64,000 nt of DNA from Knoellia subterranea KCTC 19937 (GCF_000768685.1 NZ_AVPK01000009.1:58894-122893), one strand, 5' to 3'; counted from the first letter of the stretch, positions 1-9,007 are shown. Program-made: numbers and translations. Notes: generated by a model not told the origin, from the sequence alone.

Positions 1-1111
1 GCTCCGCCATGTACCAACGGTGCTCGAGCACCTCGTGGAACAGTTCGGCCGGCTCGAGCTTGCCGGACAGCTCGCGAGGGACCCGTCGCGTGATCGGCTC
101 GTAGATCCGGGTCAGCCAGTCGTGGGCCACGATCTCCTCGTCGTCGTTCTGCCGGTTCGTGCCCGCGCGATAGCTGTCGAGGTCGTTGAGGAGACGACGC
201 GCCTGGCCCTCGCCGACGTCGAGGCCGGTGAGCCGGAGCAGCCGGCGCGAGTGGTGTCCGGCGTCGACGACCTTGGGCTGGATGCTGATCGAGGTGCCGT
301 CGATGTCGGTGGTGATGGCGAGTTCGTCGACGTCGAAGCCCACGGCGTTGAGTCGCCGGATGCGCTCCTCGACGCGCCACCGTTCGCCGGTGTCGAACTC
401 CTCCGTGTCGGTGAGTTCGGCCCAGAGTTCGTTGTAGCGGGTGACGATGCGATTGGAGATGGCGACGGGGTCGACGCCCTCGTCGAGGAGTTCACCGGCC
501 TGGAGGTCCATGAGCTCCCCGGCGATGTTGACGCGCGCGATGTCGAGGTCGTGGGCACGCTGTCCGGCTGTGAGAGCCGGGAAGAGCTCGCCCGTCTCGG
601 CATCGACGAGATACGCGGCGAAGCTCCCGGCATCGCGGCGGAACAGCGTGTTCGACAGCGACACGTCACCCCACCAGAACCCAGTGAGGTGCAGGCGCAC
701 GAGCAGCACGGCCAGGGCGTCGATGAGACGTGTCTCCGTGCCGGGCCGCAGCCCCTGCGAGAACAGCGCGCGATAGGGCAGTGAGAATTTGAGGTGGCGC
801 GTGATGAGGCACGCATCGAGCTCTCGCCCTTCGGCGTCGACGCGTCCCGACACGACACCGAAGGGCTCCACGCTCGGCACGTCGAGCCGGCGCAGGTTGC
901 GGAGCATTTCGTATTCGCGGCGGGCCAGGTCGGCCTTGATCTCCTTGACCGCGAGCACCCGGCCGGAGAGCCGGACGAAGCGCACGACGTGGCGCGAGAT
1001 GCCGCGGGGCAACGCGGCGAGGTACTCGTCCGGCCAGTCCTCCAGCGGCGTCGACCACGGCAGGTCGAGCAGTGCGGGATCGGGACGGGCCGTCGTGATC
1101 TGCAGAGCCAT
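1..1111 (-). CDS. DUF4032 family protein with a kinase-like fold (3' end cut off)
   Basis: The frame runs off the left edge, so the C-terminus is missing; about 370 residues are visible. The N-terminal half looks like an aminoglycoside/lipopolysaccharide-kinase-type fold: VKEIKAD (residues 55-61) can supply the ATP-binding Lys, GDVSLSN (148-154) resembles the catalytic loop with its Asn, and DAETGE (170-175) sits where the metal-binding Asp is expected. The rest matches what I recall of the actinobacterial DUF4032 proteins, whose substrate is unknown. The ATG is chosen because a strong AGGAGGT Shine-Dalgarno precedes it. No enzymatic function has been established for the family. Confidence 0.8.
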   Translation of the reverse strand, partial: MALQITTARPDPALLDLPWSTPLEDWPDEYLAALPRGISRHVVRFVRLSGRVLAVKEIKADLARREYEMLRNLRRLDVPSVEPFGVVSGRVDAEGRELDACLITRHLKFSLPYRALFSQGLRPGTETRLIDALAVLLVRLHLTGFWWGDVSLSNTLFRRDAGSFAAYLVDAETGELFPALTAGQRAHDLDIARVNIAGELMDLQAGELLDEGVDPVAISNRIVTRYNELWAELTDTEEFDTGERWRVEERIRRLNAVGFDVDELAITTDIDGTSISIQPKVVDAGHHSRRLLRLTGLDVGEGQARRLLNDLDSYRAGTNRQNDDEEIVAHDWLTRIYEPITRRVPRELSGKLEPAELFHEVLEHRWYMAE

Positions 1112-1218
1112 CGACTACCTCCTCACAGGACCGGACGAGGACGAGAGACGAAACGGGGTGCCGGCCACACGGCATACGGCGTGGTCGGCACCCCGGGACG
1201 TCGAGCGGGTGGTGCGGT

Positions 1219-2325
1219 TCAGCTGCTCAGGCGAGCACCGGTCTCCTGGTTGAAGACGTGCATGTGGTCCGACTTGGGGTGGACGAAGACCTTGTCACCC
1301 TTCATCGGGACCCGGCGGCCGTCGACGCGCGCGATGAACGGCTTGGCGAGGCCATCGTCGCTGCCCTCGAGGGCGACGGCCGAGTTCGTCGGCGTGCCGT
1401 AGACGTAGGCGTCGGCGCCGAGCTCCTCGACGACGTCGACGGTGATCTCGACACCGTTGCTGTCGTTCGTGACCTCGACGTCCTCGGGACGGACACCGAC
1501 GATGACGTTCTTGCCGCCACCGGCGAGCTCTTCGCGCGACACCGGGAGGGTGTGCGAGCCGAACTTCACGCCACCGTCCGTGACGGGCACCGCCACGAGG
1601 TTCATGGCGGGCGAGCCGATGAAGCCGGCGACGAAGACGTTGGCCGGGTGGTCATACATCTCGCGCGGCGTCGCGCACTGCTGGAGGATGCCGTCCTTGA
1701 GGAGGGCGATGCGGTCACCCATCGTCATGGCCTCGACCTGGTCGTGCGTGACGTAGACCGTCGTGACGCCCAATCGCCGCTGGAGAGAAGCGATCTGGGT
1801 GCGCGTCTGCACGCGGAGCTTGGCGTCGAGGTTGGACAGCGGCTCGTCCATGAGGAACACCTGCGGGCTGCGGACGATGGCGCGACCCATGGCGACGCGC
1901 TGGCGCTGGCCACCGGAGAGGGCCTTGGGCTTGCGGTCGAGGTACTGCGTCAGGTCGAGGACCTTGGCGGCCTCCTCCACGCGCTTGCGGATCTCGCCCT
2001 TGTCGACGCCGGCGATCTTGAGCGCGAAGCCCATGTTGTCGGCGACGCTCATGTGCGGGTAGAGCGCGTAGTTCTGGAAGACCATGGCGACGTCACGGTC
2101 CTTGGGGGAGAGGTTGGTGACGTCCCGGTCACCGATCCAGATCTTGCCGGCGTTGACCTCTTCGAGGCCGGCAAGCATGCGGAGCGAGGTCGACTTCCCA
2201 CAGCCCGAGGGGCCGACGAGGACGAGGAACTCACCGTCCTGGATGTCGATGTTGAGTCGGTCGACCGAGGGCGTGTCGTTGCCCGGGTAGATCCGGGTTG
2301 CCTCATCGAACTTCACTGTTGCCAT
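1219..2325 (-). CDS. ugpC: ABC transporter ATP-binding protein, UgpC/MsiK type
   Basis: This 368-residue ATPase energises carbohydrate ABC importers. Walker A GPSGCGKST (residues 38-46), signature LSGGQRQRVA, Walker B VFLMDEP and the VTHDQ switch histidine are all intact, and the C-terminal third is the OB-like regulatory domain of the MalK/UgpC subfamily. There are no permease or solute-binding genes nearby. That fits actinobacterial MsiK-type ATPases, which serve several sugar importers in trans (family knowledge). The ATG at 2325 starts MATVKF with a GGAAGG ribosome site upstream; longer in-frame extensions are low-complexity. Sugar specificity cannot be read from the sequence. Confidence 0.9.
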   Translation of the reverse strand: MATVKFDEATRIYPGNDTPSVDRLNIDIQDGEFLVLVGPSGCGKSTSLRMLAGLEEVNAGKIWIGDRDVTNLSPKDRDVAMVFQNYALYPHMSVADNMGFALKIAGVDKGEIRKRVEEAAKVLDLTQYLDRKPKALSGGQRQRVAMGRAIVRSPQVFLMDEPLSNLDAKLRVQTRTQIASLQRRLGVTTVYVTHDQVEAMTMGDRIALLKDGILQQCATPREMYDHPANVFVAGFIGSPAMNLVAVPVTDGGVKFGSHTLPVSREELAGGGKNVIVGVRPEDVEVTNDSNGVEITVDVVEELGADAYVYGTPTNSAVALEGSDDGLAKPFIARVDGRRVPMKGDKVFVHPKSDHMHVFNQETGARLSS

Positions 2326-2508
2326 GGCGTCATTGCCTTCCTTCACCGGCAGGAACGTGCCGGACGATCCGTTGTAAAGGGAACCCGCCCCACGTCGGTG
2401 TGTGGGCGGCTTCCCCAGCATGCCGTATGCCGTCCGCTCCTGTCACGCGCTGCGTCTCGCCTGCGCGTTGGCTCGCCGCTACCTCTGGCGCGCCTCCGCG
2501 AGGGGCAC

Positions 2509-2514
2509 TACCGT
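2509..2514 (+). promoter_or_regulatory. -10 element of a leaderless promoter (CBS gene)
   Basis: TACCGT lies six bases before the ATG at 2521, so transcription would begin at the start codon. No Shine-Dalgarno is visible. Confidence 0.55.
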
Positions 2515-2520
2515 CGGGGC

Positions 2521-2949
2521 ATGAGGATCTCCGACGTCGTGAAGCGCAAGGGAGACACCGTGATCACGGTGCGCTCCGACGCCAGTGTCACCGCCCTCCT
2601 CGACCTGTTGGCCGAGCACGGCATCGGTGCCGTCGTGGTCAGTGACGGTGACGGCAAGGTCGACGGCATCGTCAGTGAGCGCGACATCGTCCGCCACCTC
2701 CAGAAGTCCGGTGCGGACGTGTTGGGGGGACCGGTCTCGGCGATCATGACGACCGAGGTCCACACGTGCGTTCCCGAGGACGAGCTCGGGGACCTGGAGC
2801 ACACGATGACGGAGCACCGTTTCCGCCACGTCCCCGTCGTCGTGGATGGGCAGCTGCGGGCCATCGTCAGCATCGGTGACGTCGTCAAGCACCGGATGAC
2901 CGACCTCCAGGCCGAGCGCGACCAGTTGAGCGCCTACATCCAGCAGTAG
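2521..2949 (+). CDS. CBS-domain pair protein
   Basis: A 142-residue protein made of two CBS motifs (about residues 8-60 and 73-130) and nothing else. Free-standing CBS pairs usually bind adenine nucleotides and modulate partner enzymes or transporters (family knowledge). Typical features are GIGAVVVSDGDGKVDGIVSE in the first repeat and FRHVPVV with IVSIGDVVK in the second. The start is the ATG six bases after a TACCGT -10 box, which implies a leaderless message. The next gene begins 27 bases downstream but is unrelated in sequence. The partner protein is not apparent. Confidence 0.88.
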   Translation: MRISDVVKRKGDTVITVRSDASVTALLDLLAEHGIGAVVVSDGDGKVDGIVSERDIVRHLQKSGADVLGGPVSAIMTTEVHTCVPEDELGDLEHTMTEHRFRHVPVVVDGQLRAIVSIGDVVKHRMTDLQAERDQLSAYIQQ

Positions 2950-2976
2950 GGGTCGATCGAGCGGGGGCGCGACGTC

Positions 2977-3624
2977 ATGCCGCGTCGCAATCGGGTCGAC
3001 CCGTGGGGTGATCTCGTCGCCCACCCGGCCCGCGGTCTCTTCACGGGCAACCGCGGGTGCGTCGTCGATGCGGAGGAGCGGGTCGTCCGCCATCACGGCA
3101 CGAACCTGCTCTGGATCACGTGCCGGTTGACGTTCCGGGACTGGCGGGTCGGGCTCGCGAGGCCGGGGCGTTGGACACCGTTGTTCTTCCTCGACGATGC
3201 CGTCGCGCTCGCCGCCGGCCACCGCCCGTGCAGCACCTGTCGGCGCGAGGACTACGTCGCCTATCGCGATGGTGTGACTGTGGGCGTGGGAGCTGATCGC
3301 CCTCTCTCCGCGACCGAACTCAACCGTCGCCTGGCCGACGAACGATTGCGGCCCGGGCGTGGCCTCGATCGAGCGCGAGACCGTCGGCTGTGGTCCGAGA
3401 GGCTCGACCGGCTGCCGGCGGGGGCGGTGGTCCTCGACGGAGAGCGGCGCCCGTGCCTGTGGACCGGCCGGGTACTGCAAACCTTCGGTTTCGAGGGGTG
3501 GGGCGAGGCTCGGTCGCCGGGGTTCGGGTCGGGCGGCGTCGTGGACGTGCTCACCCCGCCGACGTCGGTTGCGGCGCTGCGGCACGGGTACGTCCCCGTC
3601 CTGCACGCGACCGCCGCCACCTGA
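2977..3624 (+). CDS. Conserved hypothetical protein with a CSTC motif
   Basis: I do not recognise a named family for this 215-residue protein. It is hydrophilic, rich in Arg and Trp, and has no signal peptide or membrane span. A CSTCRRED segment near residue 88 could bind metal, and the region before it (LTFRDWRVGLARPGRW) is unusually aromatic. It follows the CBS gene closely and precedes the Ser/Thr kinase, from which a roughly 100-base gap with its own promoter separates it. Codon use matches the neighbours, so a real gene is likely. The function is unknown. Confidence 0.65.
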   Translation: MPRRNRVDPWGDLVAHPARGLFTGNRGCVVDAEERVVRHHGTNLLWITCRLTFRDWRVGLARPGRWTPLFFLDDAVALAAGHRPCSTCRREDYVAYRDGVTVGVGADRPLSATELNRRLADERLRPGRGLDRARDRRLWSERLDRLPAGAVVLDGERRPCLWTGRVLQTFGFEGWGEARSPGFGSGGVVDVLTPPTSVAALRHGYVPVLHATAAT

Positions 3625-3711
3625 GCCGAGAGTCGAGTCAAACCGTCACACCAGTCACATCAGTCCCATCCGATTCGGCGATTCGGACAGCCGACACTCA
3701 GGGTCACGGCA

Positions 3712-3717
3712 TACCGT
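3712..3717 (+). promoter_or_regulatory. -10 element of a leaderless promoter (Ser/Thr kinase)
   Basis: TACCGT sits seven bases before the ATG at 3725 and overlaps a GGCATAC word, giving GGCATACCGT. No ribosome site is visible. Confidence 0.5.
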
Positions 3718-3724
3718 GGGTGCC

Positions 3725-5536
3725 ATGACTGCCGAAATCCTGGACGACTCGGGCGGGGGGCACGGGCTGCCGGACCACGCACTGCTCGGGTCCTATCGCC
3801 TCGTCCAGCGGCTGGGGGAGGGCGGCATGGGCGTGGTCCACCTCGCCCTCGATCGCCATGGCAAGGCCGTCGCCATCAAGGTGTTGCGACCCCACGTCGC
3901 CCACGACCCCGCCGCCCGCGCCCGCCTCTCGCGCGAGGTCGAGACGCTCAGCCGGATCCGCAGCCCGCGGGTCGCGCCCGTCATCGACGCCGACATCGAG
4001 GGCGAACGCCCCTACATCGTCACGCGCTACGTCCCCGGCCCACCACTCGACGACGTGGTGTCCGCGAGCGGGCCGCTGGGCGCCGAGGACCTCAACCGGC
4101 TGGGGCGCGGACTCGCCGAGGCGCTCGACGTCATCCACGACAGCGATGTCATCCACCGCGACCTCAAGCCGGGCAACGTCCTCATCGTCGACGGCGATCC
4201 GGTCGTCATCGACTTCGGCATCGCGCACGTCACCGACGACATCCGCCTCACCATGACCGGACTCGTCATGGGCACCCCGGGATACCTCGCCCCCGAGGTC
4301 GTCGAGGGCGAGCCGGTCTCGACCGCCACCGACTGGTGGGGTTGGGCAGCAACCCTCGCGTATGCCGCGTCGGGCCGTCCGCCGTTCGGCCGCGGTCCCA
4401 TGGACGCCGTCCTCACCCGGGTCGCCGCCGGCGACCCCGACCTCGAGGGCGTGGACCCGCGCATTGCACCCCTCCTGTATGCCGCGCTCGCGCCGGTTCC
4501 GAAGGACCGGCCCCACCAGACCGATGTCGTCCGGGCGCTCGAGCACTACGCCCGGGGCGGCCTCGTCACCGACGTCATCACGGTGCGCCCTCCGGCCCCG
4601 CGAACGCAGGCCGTCGGAGTTCCGCCAACCGCCGCACTTCCGTTGTCCCGCACCGAGATTCAGCAGCCCATCCCTCCCGTGGCGCGCTCACTGGCGTCGG
4701 CTCCGGCACCGGTCCAGGCTGCCGGTCCAGCCCTTGTCGCAGGCCCGGCGCTGGCCCCCGCTCCGACGCCGAGGCTGGACCCCGCCGAGGCGATCTTCGG
4801 CCCGTCCGGAGGCGCGCCCGCCGGGTCCGGCGTAGCTGCGCCGGGACGACAACTGGAGCACCCGGCATACCCGCCGCAGGAAGGCAGCCCCACGCCGTGG
4901 GGCGCCGCGCCCGACAGCCCGCAACAGGTCGATCCGCGGATCGGGCGTCCGGGGCGCAGCGGCACGATCGCCGCCCTGCTCGCCGTCCTCGTCGCCTGCT
5001 CCGCCGTCGTGCCCGTCGTCGCCGCCACGGGCCTGCTCCTCTGGACCGTCATCGCGCGCACGACCGATCGTTCGGTCACCTCGCTCGTCCTGCGCCGACA
5101 CGAACGCGGGCCCCGGCGCAGTGACGTCCCCGTCGCCGTCGTCGCCTCCCCGTGGCACCTGTTGCTCGGGATCGTCGCGTCGATCTTTGGCGCGCTCATG
5201 CCCGCGCTCATCGCGGTGTCCGGGGTGTTCTGTGCGGCGCTCGCGGTCGTGGCGGTGCAGGGGAGTGGTTCGCCGGAGCCGAACGCGCTCGGGCCGCTGG
5301 CCTTCGGTGGGCTGTTGGCCGGGCTCATGGCGTGGTGGGGTCCCGGTGGTGCGAGTCTGCGTCGCGGCACCCGCAGCCTCGTCCGCGGCGTGAGCCCCGG
5401 ACCCAGCGCGTCGCGGGTCTTCGTCCTCCTGCTCATCGTCGCGGCGGCGGCCGTGGCAGCTGCCGGAGTCATCGACGGGGAGCCGTCGTGGTGGCCGACC
5501 GGTACGCCGTGGGGCGGCCGCCTCAACCTGCCGTGA
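3725..5536 (+). CDS. Membrane-anchored serine/threonine protein kinase
   Basis: A 603-residue Hanks-type kinase. Residues about 24-280 hold the catalytic domain: glycine loop GEGGMG, AIKVL with the ATP-binding Lys, catalytic HRDLKPGN, DFG in VIDFGIA, and the LAPEV activation-segment end. A Pro/Ala-rich linker (about 300-410) leads to several hydrophobic segments (about 415-600), so the kinase domain is on the cytoplasmic side with a polytopic C-terminal anchor. There are no PASTA repeats, so it is not PknB. The downstream exporter gene overlaps its stop (GTGA), suggesting co-expression. Substrates cannot be inferred. Confidence 0.92.
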   Translation: MTAEILDDSGGGHGLPDHALLGSYRLVQRLGEGGMGVVHLALDRHGKAVAIKVLRPHVAHDPAARARLSREVETLSRIRSPRVAPVIDADIEGERPYIVTRYVPGPPLDDVVSASGPLGAEDLNRLGRGLAEALDVIHDSDVIHRDLKPGNVLIVDGDPVVIDFGIAHVTDDIRLTMTGLVMGTPGYLAPEVVEGEPVSTATDWWGWAATLAYAASGRPPFGRGPMDAVLTRVAAGDPDLEGVDPRIAPLLYAALAPVPKDRPHQTDVVRALEHYARGGLVTDVITVRPPAPRTQAVGVPPTAALPLSRTEIQQPIPPVARSLASAPAPVQAAGPALVAGPALAPAPTPRLDPAEAIFGPSGGAPAGSGVAAPGRQLEHPAYPPQEGSPTPWGAAPDSPQQVDPRIGRPGRSGTIAALLAVLVACSAVVPVVAATGLLLWTVIARTTDRSVTSLVLRRHERGPRRSDVPVAVVASPWHLLLGIVASIFGALMPALIAVSGVFCAALAVVAVQGSGSPEPNALGPLAFGGLLAGLMAWWGPGGASLRRGTRSLVRGVSPGPSASRVFVLLLIVAAAAVAAAGVIDGEPSWWPTGTPWGGRLNLP

Positions 5537-6987
5537 GCGAGCACGATCGCCGCCGCCGGGCCTGGCGCCTGCAGGGCGGGCCGCCGACCGAGCCGATGCC
5601 GCTCGTGGACCTGCTCCGCCGCACGCCCTATCGCAACGCCCGCGTCGCCATCGAGGCGGCCGAAGAGGCCCGGGTGCGCGAAGCACTCGACCTCGCCGTG
5701 CGGCTCGGGGAGCTCATGCTCCGCTCCGGAGCCGGCGCTCCTCAGGTCGAGGGGTCGGTGGCGGCGGTGTGTGCTGCTGCAGGTCTCAATCACGTCGAGA
5801 TCGACATCACCCTCCAGTCGCTGCTCGTCCACGCCCACATCGATCCCGCCCACGCCGTGACCGAGCTGCGTGTGGTGCGGTCGACCCGCCACGACTATGC
5901 CCGGCTCGTCGCCGTCCACGAACTCGTCGACGCGTTCGTCAGTGGGCACATCGAGTTGCCGGAGGCCATTGAGCAGCTGCGCGACATCAAGCGGACCCGA
6001 CGGATCTGGCCGGACTGGGCCGTGACCGTCGCGACCGCAGCGCTGGCGGCAGCGGTCGCCGTGATGATCGGTGCGTCCCTGTTCACGGCCGGTGTGACCG
6101 TGCTCGTGGTGCTCGGGGTGTCTGCCGTGTCGGCGCTGCTCGGGCCGTTCCACCTGCCCGACTTCTATTCCAACGCCGTCAGCGCCTTCGTCGCGACGGC
6201 ACTCGCCTGGGTGGCCTATGCCTTGGGTGCGCAGGGGTGGATTCCGTTGGGGGGCAAGGACTTTGCCTTTATCGTCGCCGGCGGAATCGTCGCCCTCCTG
6301 CCCGGTCGCACGATGGCTTCTGCGGTCGAGGACGTCATCTCCGGCTATGCCGTGACGGGTGCCGGGCGACTCCTCGCCGTCACCGTGTCGCTGACCGGGC
6401 TGATCATCGGTGTCGCGGTGGCCCTGAGCGCGACCATCCGACTCACCGAGGCGATGTCTTTCACCTTCGTGTCGCCGTCGGTGCTCGAGCTCCGCACGAG
6501 TCAGGCCGAGTGGTGGGCTTCGCTCGCTGGCGCGTTCATCGTCGGAGCCTGCGGGTCGGTGACGATGCAGACCCGGCGTCGACTCGTCCTGCCGACCGCG
6601 GCGCTGGCCCTGGCTGCGGGTGGTGCCTATGCCCTGCTGACCCGAGTCGGCGACGTCGGTGCGGTGACGGCGACCGGGATCGCGGCCGTGGCGTTGGGTT
6701 TCGTCGGGCGTCTCGTGGCGCTCCGGCTCGGGGCGCCGGCGATGGCGGTCGTGGTGCCGGCAAGCTTCGGCCTGCTCCCCGGTCTGACGATCTTCCGGGG
6801 TCTCTATGAGCTCGTCGGGCAGAACTCCACCGACATCGGGACCCTGTCGTTCCAGGCCGGTGTCGCCACGCTGCTCGGTGCGGCGGGAGTCCTCCTCGCC
6901 ATCGCGACGGGTACGACGCTGGGCGAGATCTTCGCGTCCCGTTGGGATCGCCGGATGGCGAGGGTGCGGCGTCGCGACCGCGTGTGA
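5533..6987 (+). CDS. thrE: Threonine/serine exporter, ThrE family
   Basis: A 484-residue protein with the ThrE layout: a soluble N-terminal domain of about 150 residues (DUF1212 part, with GAGAPQVEGSV and VEIDITLQS), then about ten hydrophobic segments, the second half corresponding to the DUF3815 part. ThrE exports L-threonine and L-serine by proton antiport in Corynebacterium (family knowledge). The GTG start overlaps the stop of the kinase gene by four bases, which suggests translational coupling and possible control by the kinase (inference). GTG 5533 is preferred because upstream in-frame sequence lies inside the kinase gene. Confidence 0.85.
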   Translation: MSEHDRRRRAWRLQGGPPTEPMPLVDLLRRTPYRNARVAIEAAEEARVREALDLAVRLGELMLRSGAGAPQVEGSVAAVCAAAGLNHVEIDITLQSLLVHAHIDPAHAVTELRVVRSTRHDYARLVAVHELVDAFVSGHIELPEAIEQLRDIKRTRRIWPDWAVTVATAALAAAVAVMIGASLFTAGVTVLVVLGVSAVSALLGPFHLPDFYSNAVSAFVATALAWVAYALGAQGWIPLGGKDFAFIVAGGIVALLPGRTMASAVEDVISGYAVTGAGRLLAVTVSLTGLIIGVAVALSATIRLTEAMSFTFVSPSVLELRTSQAEWWASLAGAFIVGACGSVTMQTRRRLVLPTAALALAAGGAYALLTRVGDVGAVTATGIAAVALGFVGRLVALRLGAPAMAVVVPASFGLLPGLTIFRGLYELVGQNSTDIGTLSFQAGVATLLGAAGVLLAIATGTTLGEIFASRWDRRMARVRRRDRV

Positions 6988-7049
6988 TCGCGCGGCGCCG
7001 GTGGCGCGACACGCGACACGCCGGTGCTTGCCGTGCCTGTGGGGTGGAA

Positions 7050-7100
7050 GTTACAGTTGTGTAGTTCTGTGACAGGATTGAATTCTGTGACGAATGTGAC
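7050..7100 (+). promoter_or_regulatory. Repeated GTGAC/GTTAC sites before rpf (MtrA-like)
   Basis: GTTAC at 7050 and GTGAC at 7069, 7087 and 7096 crowd the promoter region of the Rpf gene. MtrA of actinobacteria binds GTAAC/GTGAC-type repeats at wall-hydrolase genes (established). The assignment here is inference. Confidence 0.4.
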
Positions 7101-7142
7101 GTAGCGTCCCTTTGTCGTCCCCTGACGCAAAGGACAACTGTC

Positions 7143-7832
7143 ATGCTCTTCGCCCCTGAGTTCCCCGCCCAGCCGATCCGGCGGCGCCCCCTGCGCCGCG
7201 CCATCGTCGGAACCGCGCTCCTCGCGACCAGCGCCTCGGCCGCAGTCATCGGCCTCGCCACGAGCGCCGGCGCCACCGAGACCGTGTGGGACCGGGTCGC
7301 GGCCTGTGAGAGCGGCGGCAACTGGTCGATCAACACCGGCAACGGCTACTACGGCGGCCTGCAGTTCTCGTTCAACACGTGGAAGGCGTTCGGTGGCCAG
7401 CAGTACGCCTACACGGCCAACCGCGCGACGAAGTGGCAGCAGATCCTGATCGCGCAGGAAGTGCTCAAGGTCCAGGGCCCCGGCGCGTGGCCTGTGTGCA
7501 GTGTCAGGGCAGGGCTGACGGTGGCCAACGGCCTCGCCGTCCAGGTCTCACGCGACACCACTCGCACGGTCTTCCCACTCGCCGTCGACGGCCAGCGTGG
7601 CCCGATGACGCGCAAGGGTGTCGAGACCTGGATCGGCGGCAGCGTCGACTCGTTCTGGTCGCGCGAGGACATCAAGAAGCTTCAGGCCAAGGTCGGCTCC
7701 GAGCAGGACGGGTCCCTCGGCCCGAAGACGACCAAGGCTCTCCAGGGCAAGGTCGGCGCGGAGCAGGACGGGTCGTGGGGTCCGCTCACGACGGCCGCCC
7801 TGCAGCGCTACCTCAACCGCCTCTTCGACTGA
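7143..7832 (+). CDS. Resuscitation-promoting factor-like secreted transglycosylase
   Basis: A 229-residue secreted protein. An Arg-rich N-terminus and hydrophobic stretch end at about residue 47 (AGATE), a Sec signal. Residues about 48-125 are the Rpf domain (VWDRVAACESGGNW, YYGGLQFSFNTW), a lysozyme-like fold whose Glu in ACESGG is the catalytic acid. The C-terminal 90 residues carry two similar VGSEQDGSLGPKT / VGAEQDGSWGPLT units resembling peptidoglycan-binding repeats. Rpf enzymes cleave peptidoglycan and promote regrowth of dormant cells. It ends 15 bases from the convergent VOC gene with no obvious terminator. Confidence 0.88.
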   Translation: MLFAPEFPAQPIRRRPLRRAIVGTALLATSASAAVIGLATSAGATETVWDRVAACESGGNWSINTGNGYYGGLQFSFNTWKAFGGQQYAYTANRATKWQQILIAQEVLKVQGPGAWPVCSVRAGLTVANGLAVQVSRDTTRTVFPLAVDGQRGPMTRKGVETWIGGSVDSFWSREDIKKLQAKVGSEQDGSLGPKTTKALQGKVGAEQDGSWGPLTTAALQRYLNRLFD

Positions 7833-7847
7833 GCTGCGCCTTCCGGC

Positions 7848-8213
7848 TCACCACTGCGGCAGTTGCTGCAACGCCCACGAGTTGCCGTCCGGGTCGGTGA
7901 AGTGCACGAAGCGACCCCATGCGAGCTCCTGCACGTCGCTGCACTCGATGTCGCGTTCGCGCAGGTGCGCCTGCGCCGCGTCCGCGTCCTCGACGACGAT
8001 CTGGATGAACTGCTTCTGACCTGCGGTCAGCATCTCCAACCCGGTGCCGAAGCAGAACGAGCACGCCGATCCCGGGGGCGTGACCTGCACGAAGCGCAGC
8101 CCGTCCGTCGGCGTCTGGTCGTGGTCGATGTTCCACCCGACCTGCTTGTAGAACTCGATGGAGCGGTCGACGTCGGTGACATTGATGGGGACGAGTTCGA
8201 TCCTGAAGTCCAT
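7848..8213 (-). CDS. VOC (glyoxalase/bleomycin resistance) family protein
   Basis: A 121-residue single VOC domain. The opening MDFRIELVPINVTDVDRS with SIEFYKQVGW and the closing FVHFTDPDGNSW are typical paired beta-alpha-beta-beta-beta signatures. Proteins of this size act as lyases, dioxygenases or drug-binding proteins and usually dimerise (family knowledge), and the sequence does not discriminate among them. The start is the ATG at 8213, where homologous VOC proteins begin. Upstream, a GTATGCCGTCC word lies near 8307. No operon partner is evident. Confidence 0.8.
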   Translation of the reverse strand: MDFRIELVPINVTDVDRSIEFYKQVGWNIDHDQTPTDGLRFVQVTPPGSACSFCFGTGLEMLTAGQKQFIQIVVEDADAAQAHLRERDIECSDVQELAWGRFVHFTDPDGNSWALQQLPQW

Positions 8214-8349
8214 GACGCTTCTCCCTATGCAGCGCGACCCGAGCTTTTCGGGCTCGCCGTCGACGCTAGTGGGGATTGCGGTCAGTTCTCGTCCGAGGTG
8301 TGTCGGGTATGCCGTCCGCCCACCTGCCGCGGTCAGCGCATCTCCCGGG

Positions 8350-8604
8350 TCAGGCGCCGGTGAGCTTCCCGACCTCGGCGATGTAGTCGGCCTCGGCCTG
8401 GTCGCTCGACGTGCCCTCGAGCTTGGCCCACGCGTCGTACTTCGCCCGACCCACCGGATTCGTGAAGCCGGGGCGCTTGCCGTCGACATCACCGGTGGTG
8501 GCCTGCTTGTAGAGCGCGTAGAGGCGCAGCTTGGTGTCGTTGCCCGGGTCGTCGGTGAGCTTCCCGACGGCGTCCACTGCTTGGTCGAACTCGGCGCTGG
8601 TCAT
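8350..8604 (-). CDS. Acyl-CoA-binding protein
   Basis: An 84-residue protein matching the ACBP four-helix bundle. FDQAVDAV at the start, LRLYALYKQATTGD in helix 2, KRPGF, and AKYDAWAKLEGTSSDQA are the conserved ligand-binding segments, including the Tyr and Lys residues that hold the acyl-CoA head group. It buffers and ferries long-chain acyl-CoA in the cytoplasm. ACBP is common in eukaryotes but patchy in bacteria, occurring in some actinobacteria. The ATG lies seven bases from a TAGGCT -10 box, so the message is probably leaderless. Confidence 0.9.
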   Translation of the reverse strand: MTSAEFDQAVDAVGKLTDDPGNDTKLRLYALYKQATTGDVDGKRPGFTNPVGRAKYDAWAKLEGTSSDQAEADYIAEVGKLTGA

Positions 8605-8611
8605 GGCTGTC

Positions 8612-8617
8612 AGCCTA
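8612..8617 (-). promoter_or_regulatory. -10 element of a leaderless promoter (acyl-CoA-binding protein)
   Basis: On the minus strand TAGGCT is followed by seven bases and the ATG at 8604. Confidence 0.55.
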
Positions 8618-8629
8618 GCCCCGGACGGG

Positions 8630-8833
8630 TCAGATGCCGCCGCCCCCGCCGCGCATCCACGTCGTCCTGTTGACGGCCGTCTCCGCGGCGTCCTCCGGTG
8701 AGCCGACGCGACGTTGGCCCGGAGGCGGGGGTGGCGTGGGTCGCGTGACGAAGTAGAGGCACAGGACCACGACCGCGATCACGACCACACCCAGACCAGC
8801 CAGGATGAGTAGGACTCCCAAGCCTCCGAACAT
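8630..8833 (-). CDS. Small single-span membrane protein
   Basis: A 67-residue protein not matched to a named family. Residues about 5-29 form one long hydrophobic helix, followed by a run of prolines (PTPPPPPG) and a short polar tail ending in glycines. It most likely sits in the cytoplasmic membrane with a short cytoplasmic tail. A GAGGAG ribosome site precedes the ATG, and TAGGTT about 30 bases further upstream could serve as the -10 box, so this gene has a leader, unlike its neighbour. The coding call rests on the strong start signals and the membrane helix. Confidence 0.6.
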   Translation of the reverse strand: MFGGLGVLLILAGLGVVVIAVVVLCLYFVTRPTPPPPPGQRRVGSPEDAAETAVNRTTWMRGGGGGI

Positions 8834-8934
8834 GTCCCCGCTCTCCTCAGTGAGTTGAGCACAACCTAGCGATGTCGGGCAGGTTCGCGGGGACTTTCGC
8901 TGCGAAGGACGTCCTCTGCATCAGCACTCCAGAG

Positions 8935-9007
8935 AGCTGGCGAAGAGACTCGAACTCTCAACCACCTGTTTACAAGACAGGTGCGCTACCAATTGCGCCA
9001 CGCCAGC
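8935..9007 (-). tRNA. tRNA-Thr (anticodon TGT)
   Basis: Read on the minus strand, a full cloverleaf can be drawn: acceptor GCTGGCG pairs with CGCCAGC, the anticodon stem CCTGT/ACAGG encloses CTTGTAA (anticodon TGT), and the T arm carries TTCGAGT. The terminal CCA is not encoded. Confidence 0.93.

Noticed and set aside
1258..2520. Long plus-strand extension upstream of the CBS gene
   Set aside because: It is antisense to the UgpC-type ATPase; the CBS domain and the promoter point to the ATG at 2521.
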